From: Butyrivibrio sp. LB2008
Lineage (GTDB): Bacteria; Bacillota; Clostridia; Lachnospirales; Lachnospiraceae
DNA length: 64,000 bases
Direction: 5' to 3'
Assembly (NCBI RefSeq): GCF_000621565.1
Contig: NZ_JHXZ01000009.1
Location: forward strand, 1 to 64,000
Part shown: positions 1 to 7,737 of the stretch, in pieces
Numbering within the stretch: the first letter of the stretch is position 1
Layout of the letters: every line of letters begins with the position of its first letter
Notes under the pieces: generated by a model
Told to the model about the DNA's origin: nothing
Databases searched by the model: none
What the model saw: the letters and a program-made list of their open reading frames with translations, nothing else
Made by a program: the position numbers and the translations under genes

Positions 1-206
1 AGTGTCCGGCGGCACATTGTGGGAGGCGGCAACGGCTGATTGTTTTCGGCAGTTTCCACTCCCTGACCGTGCGGTATAATTCCTGACCGCAGGATATTGG
101 CGGGAACACCGCACACTGTCATAGCTTTATTCCAGAGAGCATTCGGAATGCTTTTTGAAATAAGGCCATGACTAAACAGTCACAGCCTTGTACATTGAAA
201 ATTTCA
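1..206. repeat. Left flank of the DDE transposon with short direct repeats
   Basis: This stretch has no gene. It holds two copies of CCTGACCG, at 62-69 and 82-89, exactly 20 bp apart, each preceded by a T/C-rich segment. Transposons with Mu/Tn7/IS21-type transposases often carry several roughly 20-bp transposase-binding repeats at their ends, so these may be part of the left end. I could not locate a terminal inverted repeat or target-site duplication; the true end may lie outside the window. Confidence 0.3.
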
Positions 207-1013
207 TCAATCCAGAGTCTGGTTCTCAACGGCATCACGGATGATATCGGCATCGATGACCTTGCATTTACGCTGTGAGCCGATGGCAAAGGCATCGGTC
301 ATCAGGTTGTCGATGAGTCTGGGGTTGCCCTGGGTATAGCTGTGGGCTGCAGACAGTGCAGCGGTATCAATGATCTTTTCGGATGCACCGGCAAGCTTTA
401 TCTTGTGAAGTATATACTCTGCAACCTCACCGTCATCCAGTCCGCTGTAGTTGTAGTGGACGGTGATCCTTTGGCGGAGGGCTTCATGAACGGGCTTTCT
501 AAGGGTGTCATTCAGGTGTGATTCACCGCAAAGGATGAGCGTAAAGTAGTTGACGGAATCGTAGCCATAATTCATCAGCATCTTGATGTCATTAAGGATT
601 CCGGTGTTCAGGTACTGCGCCTCATCAATTGCAAGGAGCAGAGGTTGCCGCTTTTCCTTGAAAAGGTACGATATCTGCTCGCGGATTGCCTGGAACATCG
701 CAGGCTTACCGCCTTTTTCTGTCACACCCAGGATACTGCAGAACTGTTTATAGAAGTCGGCGACACTGATAGTTGACAGGCACATGTACTCCATGTGGTA
801 AAGGCTGGGGTTGAGGCTGTTTGCAAAACACCGGAGGGCATAGGATTTACCCATGCCCGGTCTTGCGGTGAATACTCCTATGCCCCTGATGTCCTTGAGG
901 TAATTGAGACGGTTTGTCATTTCGTTGAAATCTTTTGAGATAAAGCAGTCCTTTTCCTTGAGCTGCTGCTTGTCAAAGGGATTGTATGACAGACCATAGA
1001 AGCTATTGTACAT
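207..1013 (-). CDS. ExeA/TniB-like AAA ATPase, transposition helper
   Basis: 268-residue AAA+ ATPase of the ExeA/GspA type, used by several transposons as the target-selecting helper of a DDE transposase (the role of MuB, TniB and IstB). A Walker A motif (ARPGMGKS) is near residues 51-58, a Walker B motif (LLLAIDEAQ) near 127-135, and an arginine-finger-like ALRQR near 180. The N-terminal MYNSFYGLSYNPF is the usual opening of this family. The start codon overlaps the stop of the upstream transposase (TGATG at 1011-1015), so the two are translationally coupled. The transposition role is inferred from this pairing. GC content is higher than in the rest of the window, consistent with acquisition. 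Confidence 0.88.
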   Translation of the reverse strand: MYNSFYGLSYNPFDKQQLKEKDCFISKDFNEMTNRLNYLKDIRGIGVFTARPGMGKSYALRCFANSLNPSLYHMEYMCLSTISVADFYKQFCSILGVTEKGGKPAMFQAIREQISYLFKEKRQPLLLAIDEAQYLNTGILNDIKMLMNYGYDSVNYFTLILCGESHLNDTLRKPVHEALRQRITVHYNYSGLDDGEVAEYILHKIKLAGASEKIIDTAALSAAHSYTQGNPRLIDNLMTDAFAIGSQRKCKVIDADIIRDAVENQTLD

Positions 1014-2275
1014 CAGCCTACACCTCCAATCCTTGAGTAGTCGATAGGGTTCTGGCGTTTTACATGGCAGTTCTCATTGCGGTTGGTCCTGCGGAGGGGA
1101 TAGTGTTTTCCATCAAAAAGAATGTAGGCAGAATCCATGTCATCCGGAAGAAAGCGGATATCAACCTTTGCAGATATGAACTGCATGGGGACATCAAAGC
1201 TGACCTTGTCGATTGAGATGGTGGAGTCTTTCCTTACCTTGCGGGTTATGCGGTTGAGGAAGCACTCATCAAGCCACTCTTCGGACTGAGGCGGCTTGGG
1301 TTTGTATTCTGAATTTAAGTACCTGTCCATTGGAGTAGAATCGATGCCGCGATGGAAAGTGGTGTTGTAGGTGCGCATATAGTCCTTGAGCATGCTGTCA
1401 AACTGGGAGAGCGATGTGATGGATCCGATATCCAGTGTGTACAGCCATCTTTCCTTGAGTGTCCTGAAATGGCGTTCCACCTTGCCTTTGCTGGCACCGT
1501 CGCGTACTTTTGTATGCAGGAGCACTATGCCAAGCGACACACAGATCATGGAGAGCTGCTCGTTGGAGTAGCTGCAGCCGTTATCGACATAGAGCTTGTC
1601 AGGAATGCCGTAGGTAGCAACAGCCTGTTTAAGGACTTTCTGGAAGTTGAAAGCGTTGTCGCTGTAGAACAGACCGCCTCCGACAAGGAGCCTTGAATGG
1701 TCGTCGATTATCATTATGCAGTAGACGCGCTTGGATTTACCGTTCTCAGTGATATATGGGAGATAACAGGTGTCCGCCTGCCAGCATTTTCCGAAGCCGT
1801 CCTCCTCAAATGCCTTACGGTCCTTTAGATTGGGATTTCGTGCGGACTTGAGGTCATTGTTTTTGATGAACCTCTGTACTGAGTCGACGCTTACACAGGC
1901 AGGGATGAATGATTCAGCTACCAGGTGGTGGTATATCTGGGTGGCATTCATGCGGGGATGCTCCTGCTTCATGCGGTAGATCTCACAGATTGCTTCGTCG
2001 TTCAGAACACGGGAAACGCCCATATCGGAGCGCCTTCCGGGAAGAAGCGCATCAAGGCCGCCGTTAGTGTACTCTGATTTCCACTTCTCCAGTGTTTTGT
2101 AGCTGTACTTTACAACGGTTCCGTCAGGAAGTGTGAGCGGGTTTTCGGTCACTCTCTTGTAATAAGCTGTAGCTGATGCATCAGGAAAAAGCCCCTGGAC
2201 TACAGGAGCTATGAGTGCAAAGCGGAACTGGGCCATGTCGGCATCCTGCTTTGTGATTTCAGGGTTATTATTCAT
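1013..2275 (-). CDS. DDE transposase (integrase core, Mu/TniA-like)
   Basis: 420-residue transposase with an RNase-H-fold integrase core. The three acidic residues are visible: D in WQADTCYLP, D in LYVDNGCSYS and E in KGKVERHFRTLKERW. The N-terminal part carries helix-turn-helix-like DNA-binding segments (YSYKTLEKWKSEY and MNATQIYHHL). The C-terminal part (KVSFDVPMQFISAKVDIRF) resembles the Mu-transposase C-terminal beta domain. A good ribosome site (GGAGGATC) precedes the ATG. The gene lies between a DUF6431 gene and the ExeA-like ATPase in one minus-strand operon, an arrangement seen repeatedly in Lachnospiraceae. No frameshift or internal stop is visible, so it appears intact. Confidence 0.9.
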   Translation of the reverse strand: MNNNPEITKQDADMAQFRFALIAPVVQGLFPDASATAYYKRVTENPLTLPDGTVVKYSYKTLEKWKSEYTNGGLDALLPGRRSDMGVSRVLNDEAICEIYRMKQEHPRMNATQIYHHLVAESFIPACVSVDSVQRFIKNNDLKSARNPNLKDRKAFEEDGFGKCWQADTCYLPYITENGKSKRVYCIMIIDDHSRLLVGGGLFYSDNAFNFQKVLKQAVATYGIPDKLYVDNGCSYSNEQLSMICVSLGIVLLHTKVRDGASKGKVERHFRTLKERWLYTLDIGSITSLSQFDSMLKDYMRTYNTTFHRGIDSTPMDRYLNSEYKPKPPQSEEWLDECFLNRITRKVRKDSTISIDKVSFDVPMQFISAKVDIRFLPDDMDSAYILFDGKHYPLRRTNRNENCHVKRQNPIDYSRIGGVG

Positions 2276-2349
2276 GTATTATGATCCTCCTTTATGTTTT
2301 CTAAAGCATAAAGCGAAGATATGGGCATAAACAGCCACCGGTTGTGTGG

Positions 2350-2979
2350 TCAGGTGATTCTGTAATCCGGAAGAAATATCTTCTGGCAGTACCCTGCGGA
2401 TTCGCTACAGCATACAGATGGATTTTTATGCGACTGAAGGAATGAGAATGCGAAATGGCTGATGAATTCCGAAGAGAATCCATTGTAAGGATTACTGACC
2501 AGAGTTTTCATAAAATCACGGGTATCTGTTTTAAGATTTTCAAGTTCACCGAGCCAGAGTTTCTTATGCTGCCTGAACAGGCACTTCCACTTACGGAACT
2601 GACTGATGGATATTTCATATCTTTCGCAGATGCTTTCAATGGACCGGAATTGGAAGATGTGCTCTGACAGAACCCTGAGCACAAAGAACAGCCCATATGT
2701 CCCATAAGGGATGATGTGGTCAGGAAGTATGGCATGAGTGTGATGACAGCTGTCACAGATAACCCTCATTACACTGATGGAGCATTTGTGTCTCCGACCA
2801 TTAACAAAGTCAGTGATAGTACGACCATAGTAAGCGTGGACATGACATTCGCCTCTGGATCCGCAGACAGGACAGGTCTCCTTCGATGGAACAAAGCGGG
2901 TCATAAATCGGTCAAAGAGGATTTTTGATGAAGTTTTAATATTTAGCATCTTGATAAACAGTAAGTTTTTCCGTATCAT
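2350..2979 (-). CDS. DUF6431-type zinc-ribbon protein of the transposon
   Basis: 209-residue protein. The N-terminal half has paired CxxC motifs (CPVCGSRGECH near residue 37; CDSCHH near 75) followed by LPDHIIPYG, the pattern of the DUF6431 family that accompanies these transposons. The C-terminal half has an HTH-like stretch (ICERYEISISQFRKWK) and may bind DNA. An AAAGGAG ribosome site lies just upstream of the ATG. It is the first gene of the three-gene transposon operon. Its exact function is unknown; a role in end or target recognition is an inference. Confidence 0.72.
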   Translation of the reverse strand: MIRKNLLFIKMLNIKTSSKILFDRFMTRFVPSKETCPVCGSRGECHVHAYYGRTITDFVNGRRHKCSISVMRVICDSCHHTHAILPDHIIPYGTYGLFFVLRVLSEHIFQFRSIESICERYEISISQFRKWKCLFRQHKKLWLGELENLKTDTRDFMKTLVSNPYNGFSSEFISHFAFSFLQSHKNPSVCCSESAGYCQKIFLPDYRIT

Positions 2980-3043
2980 ACAGACGTATCTCCTTTCATT
3001 ATTCCCCGGATTCGTTCTGGACAGGTATGAAAGGGGACTTAAG

Positions 3044-3121
3044 ATGACTGCTTATGAACAGGCAACCATAATTAGGGCATTGACCCTGCGCAGGACCTGT
3101 GTGCAGCTCTTAAGGGTGTGA
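3044..3121 (+). CDS. Possible 25-codon peptide ORF ending in a terminator
   Basis: A 25-codon frame starts with ATG at 3044, preceded at a normal distance by AAAGGGGA (3030-3037). It begins MTAYEQAT and ends at TGA 3119-3121, the first bases of a strong terminator. The peptide is Arg/Leu-rich and I do not recognise it. It could be a leader peptide, a remnant of a larger gene, or chance. Only the ribosome-site spacing and the terminator support it. Confidence 0.25.
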   Translation: MTAYEQATIIRALTLRRTCVQLLRV

Positions 3122-3167
3122 ATGAGGAAGGACGAACTGTGGTAGGGGCTGTCTTTCCTCATTTTTT
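3121..3167 (+). terminator. Rho-independent terminator
   Basis: A 13-bp stem (AATGAGGAAGGAC pairing with GTCTTTCCTCATT through one G-U) with a 17-nt loop is followed by a T-run. It faces the plus strand and has no convincing large plus-strand gene upstream, only the 25-codon frame at 3044. Confidence 0.7.
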
Positions 3168-3220
3168 ATGCAACTGTATGAATATAGATCCGAAGGGGAT
3201 AGTCAGTCAATATAGACACG

Positions 3221-3250
3221 AAAAAAACGTGCGGTAAAAAACAGCACGTT
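3221..3250 (-). terminator. Minus-strand terminator-like hairpin
   Basis: Read on the minus strand, AACGTGC (3250-3244) pairs with GCACGTT (3232-3226) and is followed by a run of T. It would terminate transcripts entering from the right, where only a degenerate coding remnant (3328-3523) is found, suggesting that a former minus-strand gene ended here. Confidence 0.55.
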
Positions 3251-3327
3251 CAGATAGACAATATATAGGAGAACGAGAAATTAATCCGCAGTAAACCTTC
3301 GGTAGGTGAGAGGATTAATTCGACGCA

Positions 3328-3523
3328 TTACACTATAAGGAGTAGGCCGTTTGCCCATGAAGGAGGAATTGCCATTTGCTTGCAGATATAATCAACGGAT
3401 TCCTCCATAGGACGGGCTGGCTTTCGTTAACGTATTCATCGTCAGAAAAATCATCATAGTAGTTTTCATCCTGCAATGAAACATATGATGCATCCTCTGT
3501 GATAAGTTTGGAAAATTGATGGA
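3328..3523 (-). pseudogene. Degenerate minus-strand coding remnant
   Basis: On the minus strand one frame reads a protein-like acidic segment (DENYYDDFSDDEYVNE). Near 3425 a one-base frameshift would join it to KPARPMEESVDYICKQMA..., which ends at TAA 3328-3330. The composition and shared direction suggest the tail of a gene broken by a frameshift and lacking its 5' part. I do not recognise the family. The terminator-like hairpin at 3221-3250 sits where its terminator would be expected. Confidence 0.28.
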
Positions 3524-3596
3524 GTTATATTCCAAAAAGTCAGGAATATTCCATGGCTCAAGGCTGTTAAATAAAAAGAGTGCCGCATAGGTGCCA

Positions 3597-3657
3597 AGTG
3601 TAAATTGACACTAAAATCACGCAATACTATAATTGTGCCATAAGAATATTGGCACAA
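3597..3657. promoter_or_regulatory. Two operator-like palindromes before the small HTH gene
   Basis: AGTGT-6 nt-ACACT lies at 3597-3612, and TTGTGCC-11 nt-GGCACAA at 3633-3657, ending just before the AAGGAGG ribosome site of the gene at 3675. The adjacent gene encodes a likely HTH protein, so autoregulation is a reasonable guess. Confidence 0.35.
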
Positions 3658-3674
3658 AGGAGGATGTTATTGCT

Positions 3675-3992
3675 ATGACACTTGAAGATGCTTTGAAAAG
3701 AATATCGGAACTTGAGAAAGAGAACGAAAAACTTAGGGAAGAACTTGCATTCTATAAGGGGAAAAAGTTTGCCGGCAGACAGAAGCATGACGAGCATTGG
3801 ATGAAGTCATATAACGACTTTGTGGCGCTATATGAGAACGGCCTTACTATTATGGAGATTGTAAATCAGGGAGCAATCAGCCGTCGTACAGCATACAGAT
3901 ATAAGGCTTATTATGATGGGCTTAAGCAAATGAATGGTATCGGTAAAGAAGAAAAGAAAGAGAGTAATGTTAAAGTTGGAAAAAGAAAGTAA
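3675..3992 (+). CDS. Small coiled-coil plus helix-turn-helix protein
   Basis: 105-residue protein. The start is placed at ATG 3675 because AAGGAGG (3657-3663) lies at proper spacing; an upstream extension in frame has no ribosome site. Residues 6-27 form a heptad-like, Glu/Lys-rich coiled coil (ISELEKENEKLREEL). Residues about 55-85 contain a resolvase-like HTH (GLTIMEIVNQGAISRRTAYRY). The tail is very basic. It probably binds DNA as a dimer, perhaps regulating the mobile module, since two family paralogues and a broken serine recombinase follow. The next gene starts 26 bp before its stop, indicating coupling. Function is inferred, not known. Confidence 0.6.
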   Translation: MTLEDALKRISELEKENEKLREELAFYKGKKFAGRQKHDEHWMKSYNDFVALYENGLTIMEIVNQGAISRRTAYRYKAYYDGLKQMNGIGKEEKKESNVKVGKRK

Positions 3993-4530
3993 TTCAAGAA
4001 AGGTTTCAGTAATAAAGGATGCACTAGGGCATAATGTTGTAATGATCAATGACATCATTTTTCGTGGAAAACGTGGAATAAAATGGATTGATGTTGAAGA
4101 ATACCTCAGACAGTATGTGGGCGAGTTCTACACGATTGCAGAGACAAATGAGGTAGTGTATATCGGTACAGATTTACCTGATGAGTATGCTCATTCGGAA
4201 TATACACATATTCTAAAAGGCGCTAATGAAAAAGCAAAAGCCAATGCAGCTCAAGGTTTACCTGAGCTTATAATCACTGCTACTAACATGGAACATACAG
4301 ATAATTCAAAGGCAAAGCATAAAAAGGATGCAAAGTACGGCTGGTATAAATATGAATCGCGATTTGCATTACCGGTATTTGCAGGTGATGGGGAAGTTGA
4401 AAGATACAATGTTTTTCATGTGGCAATGATTTTAAGACATGATAAGGATGGTAAGAAATACTTATACGACATAATGAACATAAAAAAAGAAACGAGTGAC
4501 CTTTTCCAGTCCGAAGACCTTACTCAGTAA
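3967..4530 (+). CDS. Mobile-element-associated protein, first tandem copy
   Basis: 187-residue protein, start chosen at ATG 3967 (MLKLEKES...), which overlaps the upstream gene by 26 bp; the longer frame from 3934 has no ribosome site. It opens with RKVSVIKDALGHNVVMINDI and ends with a block GWYKYESRF...YNVFHV...KYLYDIMNIKKETS. By eye the C-terminal block resembles the nuclease-like LPD3/PBECR domains of phage polyvalent proteins, but this is not certain. The protein at 4724 is a clear paralogue, roughly 60% identical by eye. Members of this family sit before serine recombinases in Clostridia. The biochemical role is unknown. Confidence 0.6.
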   Translation: MLKLEKESNSRKVSVIKDALGHNVVMINDIIFRGKRGIKWIDVEEYLRQYVGEFYTIAETNEVVYIGTDLPDEYAHSEYTHILKGANEKAKANAAQGLPELIITATNMEHTDNSKAKHKKDAKYGWYKYESRFALPVFAGDGEVERYNVFHVAMILRHDKDGKKYLYDIMNIKKETSDLFQSEDLTQ

Positions 4531-4589
4531 AAAACCCATTTCTTGATTCATATGTTAATGGGATAACTGGGGATTGTCAAGAGCAATTT

Positions 4590-4724
4590 ATGATTTCGAA
4601 AGGATACATGCGATATGTAATTCGTCAAGCCATTCACGAGATTTTGGGGACTGTATATTTTTTACAGAGTTTTGATATCTTTCAAGATAAAAAGCAGCAA
4701 TATTTTAGGAAGGAAAGAAGATAA
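4590..4724 (+). CDS. Possible 44-codon ORF coupled to the next gene
   Basis: A frame open from 4500 reaches TAA at 4722-4724, which overlaps the ATG of the following gene (TAATG). Its first ATG is at 4590 with a weak AAGAG upstream. The part before this ATG (NPFLDSY...CQEQF) closely matches NPFLDSY...CQQKF encoded in the equivalent overlapping frame after the second paralogue, where it runs into the recombinase. It may be a real small coupled gene or a decayed copy of the recombinase start. Confidence 0.25.
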   Translation: MISKGYMRYVIRQAIHEILGTVYFLQSFDIFQDKKQQYFRKERR

Positions 4725-5290
4725 TGGAAAAGAATAAAACAAGAAATGTGTCTGTGATAAAGGATGCAGACGGAAATAGCATTGTGATGATAAATGACAT
4801 TATTTTTAAAGGGAAGAGAAGCCTTAATTGGGAAGATGTGGAGCAATATCTCAAAGATTATGTTGGAGATTTTTATTCAATAGCTGAAGATGGAGAGATT
4901 GTTTTCATAGGAACAAATCTCCCAGGTGAATATTCAGGTTCAATTTATACAAAAAAACTTAAAGGAGCTGCCGCCAAAGCTAAAGCAAATGCTGCTCAGG
5001 GTATTCCGGAAATGATAGAAATAGCAACAAATGGGGTGTTTGAGGAAAATAGGAAGAAAAAACATGGACGTGATGCAAAAAACGGATGGTACAGATATGA
5101 TACAAGATTCGGGCTGCCTGTTTACGGTGATGATGGGGAAATCAGTGGATACAACATATTCCACGCAAGACTCTTAATCAGGCATGCGGGAAGCGGAAAG
5201 AAATATTTATATGATGTTATGGAAATAAAAAAAGAAACGAGCAAGTCCTGTCAGGCTGATGCCCTACCCGGTGATAAACCCATTTCTTGA
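4724..5290 (+). CDS. Mobile-element-associated protein, second tandem copy
   Basis: 188-residue paralogue of the preceding gene. It shares RNVSVIKD, IVMINDIIFKGKR, YVGDFYSIAE, KAKANAAQGIPE, GWYRYDTRFGLPVY and KYLYDVMEIKKETS. The start ATG follows GGAAGGAAAG and overlaps the stop of a short frame. DNA after the stop (AACCCATTTCTTGATTC) is also nearly identical to the DNA after the first copy, showing that a whole module was duplicated in tandem. It lies directly before a truncated serine recombinase. The C-terminal domain may be a nuclease-like LPD3/PBECR relative (inference from motif layout only). Confidence 0.6.
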   Translation: MEKNKTRNVSVIKDADGNSIVMINDIIFKGKRSLNWEDVEQYLKDYVGDFYSIAEDGEIVFIGTNLPGEYSGSIYTKKLKGAAAKAKANAAQGIPEMIEIATNGVFEENRKKKHGRDAKNGWYRYDTRFGLPVYGDDGEISGYNIFHARLLIRHAGSGKKYLYDVMEIKKETSKSCQADALPGDKPIS

Positions 5291-5348
5291 TTCTTATCTT
5301 AAAGAGGTTTGGAATAAATGTCAACAGAAATTTGGAGGGCCACTTTTT

Positions 5349-5522
5349 ATGAAGACAAAGAAGACTAAATGCTACATCGATACCAGAGTTTCCACCGCTA
5401 TGCAGGTTGATGGCTATAGTCTGGGTGCTCAAAAGGAAAAACTTAAGCGTTATGCAGACTATGAAGAAATGAAAATAGTAGGCGAGTATTCTGATGAAGG
5501 TCATTCTGGTAAACGTAATTGA
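5349..5522 (+). pseudogene. Truncated serine recombinase (resolvase N-terminus)
   Basis: 57 codons of a large serine recombinase. The catalytic-serine motif is present (TRVSTAMQVDGYSLGAQ), followed by the usual KEKLKRYADYEEMKIVGEYSDEG and SGK, after which TGA at 5520 ends the frame. Normal family members continue for about 450 more residues. After the stop the same frame still reads IDQKSAFQRI, close to the expected IEGRxxFQRM, and then the similarity is lost. So there was first a stop and then deletion or replacement downstream. GGAGGG lies at a suitable distance before the ATG. The remnant cannot be an active recombinase. Confidence 0.75.
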
Positions 5523-5661
5523 ATTGATCAAAAGTCAGCATTTCAGCGCATTATAAGCCATAAATTCAAATTGATTAATTATGCATTGGTATAGTAAGAT
5601 TAACATATAACATTGTTTTGTGATAAAAAACACGCGTGAAACCACACGGAGGAGGCTGGCT

Positions 5662-7167
5662 ATGTTCTTTAATAAGGTAAAAAACAATGATGCCCTGATT
5701 GAGGCTATACAAGGCGGCAGTATAGATAATGTTATTAATGGCGGGAAACTGATAAGCAATCCCGGAAACGTATCTGATGGTGAAAAAGAGGTAATACAGC
5801 GGATAAATGATGATGTTTCTCAAATTATGGAATATGCCAACGGAGAGACCGCAAAGCTCAATATGGTCAATGAAATAATCCGCTCAGGAATGTGGGAGAT
5901 GTATTTTGATCCTTCCAGCGGTGAAATCAACGATGTCGTTTGGAGTGATGAATTCCGCAGGATGATAGGCTTTAGAGATAAGTCGGATTTTCCGAATACA
6001 TTGGAGGCATGGACCGGCAAACTGCATCCCGAGGATAAGGATATGGTTTTGTCGGAGTTCAATGCAACTTTGGCGGATAAGACTAATAGAAAGAAGTATG
6101 ATGTCAATTACCGTTTAAAGACAAAGTCAGGAGAGTATAGATGGTTTCGTGCAGCCGGAAATCTTTCAAGGGATCGAAGCGGTGTACCTGAGATATTCAT
6201 TGGAATCTTTATTGATATAACTGAGCAGATTGAACAGAAGAATCAGCTTGAAATTGAAACCCAGCGCCATGAGGCCATAGACAGTACGCTGTCTGAGGGT
6301 AGCTGGAGCATGAATGTTATCGGCAAAAATCCGTCAAATCCCGATAATCCTTTCTGGTGGAGCCAGCAATTCAGGCATCTTCTTGGATATCAGGATGAAA
6401 GAGATTTTCCGAATGTCCTTAATTCCTGGAGTGACAGTCTTCATCCGGAAGATAAAGAGGCGGCATTGGATGCATTTAATAAGCATGTCAGCGACTATTC
6501 AGGCCGTACGCCTTTTGACATTGAATACAGACTGAAGTGCAAAGACGGCACATATAGATGGTTTAAAGCTGTAGGTACGACCGTAAGAGAGAGCGATGGC
6601 ACTCCGATAGTTGTTGCAGGATCGATACTGGATATTACGGATTCCAAGAAGAATAAAGAGATTGAGAGCGAGATGAGGACCAGTGTAAATAATCTCACAA
6701 CCGCTCTTGCAGAGATGACCAAAACTGTAGATCAGGCTACAAAAGATATGACCGGCGTTGCCGATAAGCAGGCTGAGATTGTAAAGTCAACAGATGTGAT
6801 AAACGAGTCGGTTGAGGCTTCTCTTAGAATAATTGATATTATTCAGGACATTGCTTCCGAGACGAATCTTCTTTCACTGAACGCTTCAATTGAGGCTGCC
6901 AGAGCTGGTGAAGCCGGCAGGGGATTTGCTGTTGTAGCTGAAGAAGTCGGAAGACTTGCTGTTACATCAACAAATACGAGTGAGGAAATCGCTCAGACAC
7001 TTAATCATATGTCGGAAACCATCAAGAGCATGGTAGACAAGACGGTTGGTATAAATGAAAACATTTCTTCTCAGGGCGCAGCGATGGAAGAAATCAATGC
7101 AAATATAGAAGAACTGAGCGCTATGGCGGAAACAATCAATCGTATCTCCAAGGGACTGATCGAATAA
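5662..7167 (+). CDS. Soluble methyl-accepting chemotaxis protein with two PAS domains
   Basis: 501-residue chemoreceptor, start at ATG 5662 with a strong GGAGGAGG site. No transmembrane segment is visible. Two PAS (PAS_3-type) domains lie at about residues 70-190 and 200-330; both contain the WS..FR...G......P and LHPEDK motifs and end in the I..D..IT beta strand. The C-terminal part carries the conserved signalling tip ([19 protein letters not shown]) that contacts CheA and CheW. The helix after the tip is short compared with classical receptors. It probably senses an internal redox or flavin/heme-related signal, as Aer- or BdlA-type receptors do; the ligand is unknown. A terminator follows. 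Confidence 0.88.
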   Translation: MFFNKVKNNDALIEAIQGGSIDNVINGGKLISNPGNVSDGEKEVIQRINDDVSQIMEYANGETAKLNMVNEIIRSGMWEMYFDPSSGEINDVVWSDEFRRMIGFRDKSDFPNTLEAWTGKLHPEDKDMVLSEFNATLADKTNRKKYDVNYRLKTKSGEYRWFRAAGNLSRDRSGVPEIFIGIFIDITEQIEQKNQLEIETQRHEAIDSTLSEGSWSMNVIGKNPSNPDNPFWWSQQFRHLLGYQDERDFPNVLNSWSDSLHPEDKEAALDAFNKHVSDYSGRTPFDIEYRLKCKDGTYRWFKAVGTTVRESDGTPIVVAGSILDITDSKKNKEIESEMRTSVNNLTTALAEMTKTVDQATKDMTGVADKQAEIVKSTDVINESVEASLRIIDIIQDIASETNLLSLNASIEAARAGEAGRGFAVVAEEVGRLAVTSTNTSEEIAQTLNHMSETIKSMVDKTVGINENISSQGAAMEEINANIEELSAMAETINRISKGLIE

Positions 7168-7195
7168 TTTGGCGAAAAAATTCATAGGATTTTTT

Positions 7196-7240
7196 AACCT
7201 CTATTCCATGATTTATGGTCTGGGATAGAGGTTTTTGTTT
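7196..7240 (+). terminator. Rho-independent terminator after the PAS chemoreceptor
   Basis: AACCTCTATTCC pairs with GGGATAGAGGTT across a 14-nt loop and is followed by TTTTTGTTTT. It closes the single-gene chemoreceptor transcript. Confidence 0.85.
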
Positions 7241-7364
7241 TGGGTAGAAAAAACTGAGTCTGTGTTATGATAAATATGGTTGTAGATAATGTTTAATGAA
7301 CTATTATAGTTGATGATTTAGGCGGTATGGAATTAATCACGCTCCTTGTGATGCACGGGGATAT

Positions 7365-7724
7365 ATGGAATACGAAGAAAATGAGATGATTAAAAAGATA
7401 AATGAAATAATGAGCAGGTATCTGTGGATGGATTTTGAATTAACAAGCGCAAGCACCGGTAAAGTTGTACTTCACGGCTTTCTGGATGAATCCGGGGAGG
7501 ATAAGATTCAAATTGTTTTTTCGGATGTTGACGCGATTTTGTGCAAGACAAGTTTTACTTTCGAAGGTGAAAAAGAATTTTTGAAGGAATTAGACGGTGA
7601 AAAGGCCTGCGCTATTAATCTGAATTATTCTATTTTGCAAGGAATGAAGATATTTCAGATATTAAACACGGATATAGAAGGTGAAATGTATATAATAGCG
7701 AAGAATGTGGATTATATAGTATGA
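7365..7724 (+). CDS. Hypothetical protein, possible orphan immunity protein
   Basis: 119-residue acidic protein without signal peptide or membrane segment. I do not recognise the family. It begins MEYEENEMIKKINE, and its hydrophobic and acidic stretches suggest an alpha/beta fold. The ribosome site is weak (CGGGGATA just before ATG); an alternative start is ATG 7386. It is the first of three unrelated small genes in a row, the second and third being immunity-like, so an orphan immunity role is possible but rests only on context. Confidence 0.5.
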   Translation: MEYEENEMIKKINEIMSRYLWMDFELTSASTGKVVLHGFLDESGEDKIQIVFSDVDAILCKTSFTFEGEKEFLKELDGEKACAINLNYSILQGMKIFQILNTDIEGEMYIIAKNVDYIV

Positions 7725-7737
7725 AGGGACAAAGATA

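Larger units (their letters stand above)
3168..3674. other. Gene-poor junction with several inverted repeats
   Basis: About 500 bases between the transposon and the next mobile module. Visible here are a minus-strand terminator-like hairpin (3221-3250), a perfect 9-bp inverted repeat AATTAATCC/GGATTAATT (3279-3287 and 3312-3320) enclosing a small ACCT/AGGT hairpin, an 8-bp repeat GGAGGAAT/ATTCCTCC (3362-3369 and 3399-3406), a degenerate minus-strand coding remnant, and operator-like palindromes just before 3675. No tRNA or riboswitch is recognisable. It reads as a graveyard of insertions. Confidence 0.5.

Noticed and set aside
3466-3657. 63-codon minus-strand ORF
   Set aside because: No ribosome site, hydrophobic and His-rich composition of a non-coding frame, and it overlaps the promoter region of the gene at 3675; the other minus frames here look more protein-like.
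5259-5348. Upstream extension of the recombinase frame as its real N-terminus
   Set aside because: It overlaps the end of the paralogue gene, and the catalytic domain begins normally after ATG 5349, which has its own ribosome site.
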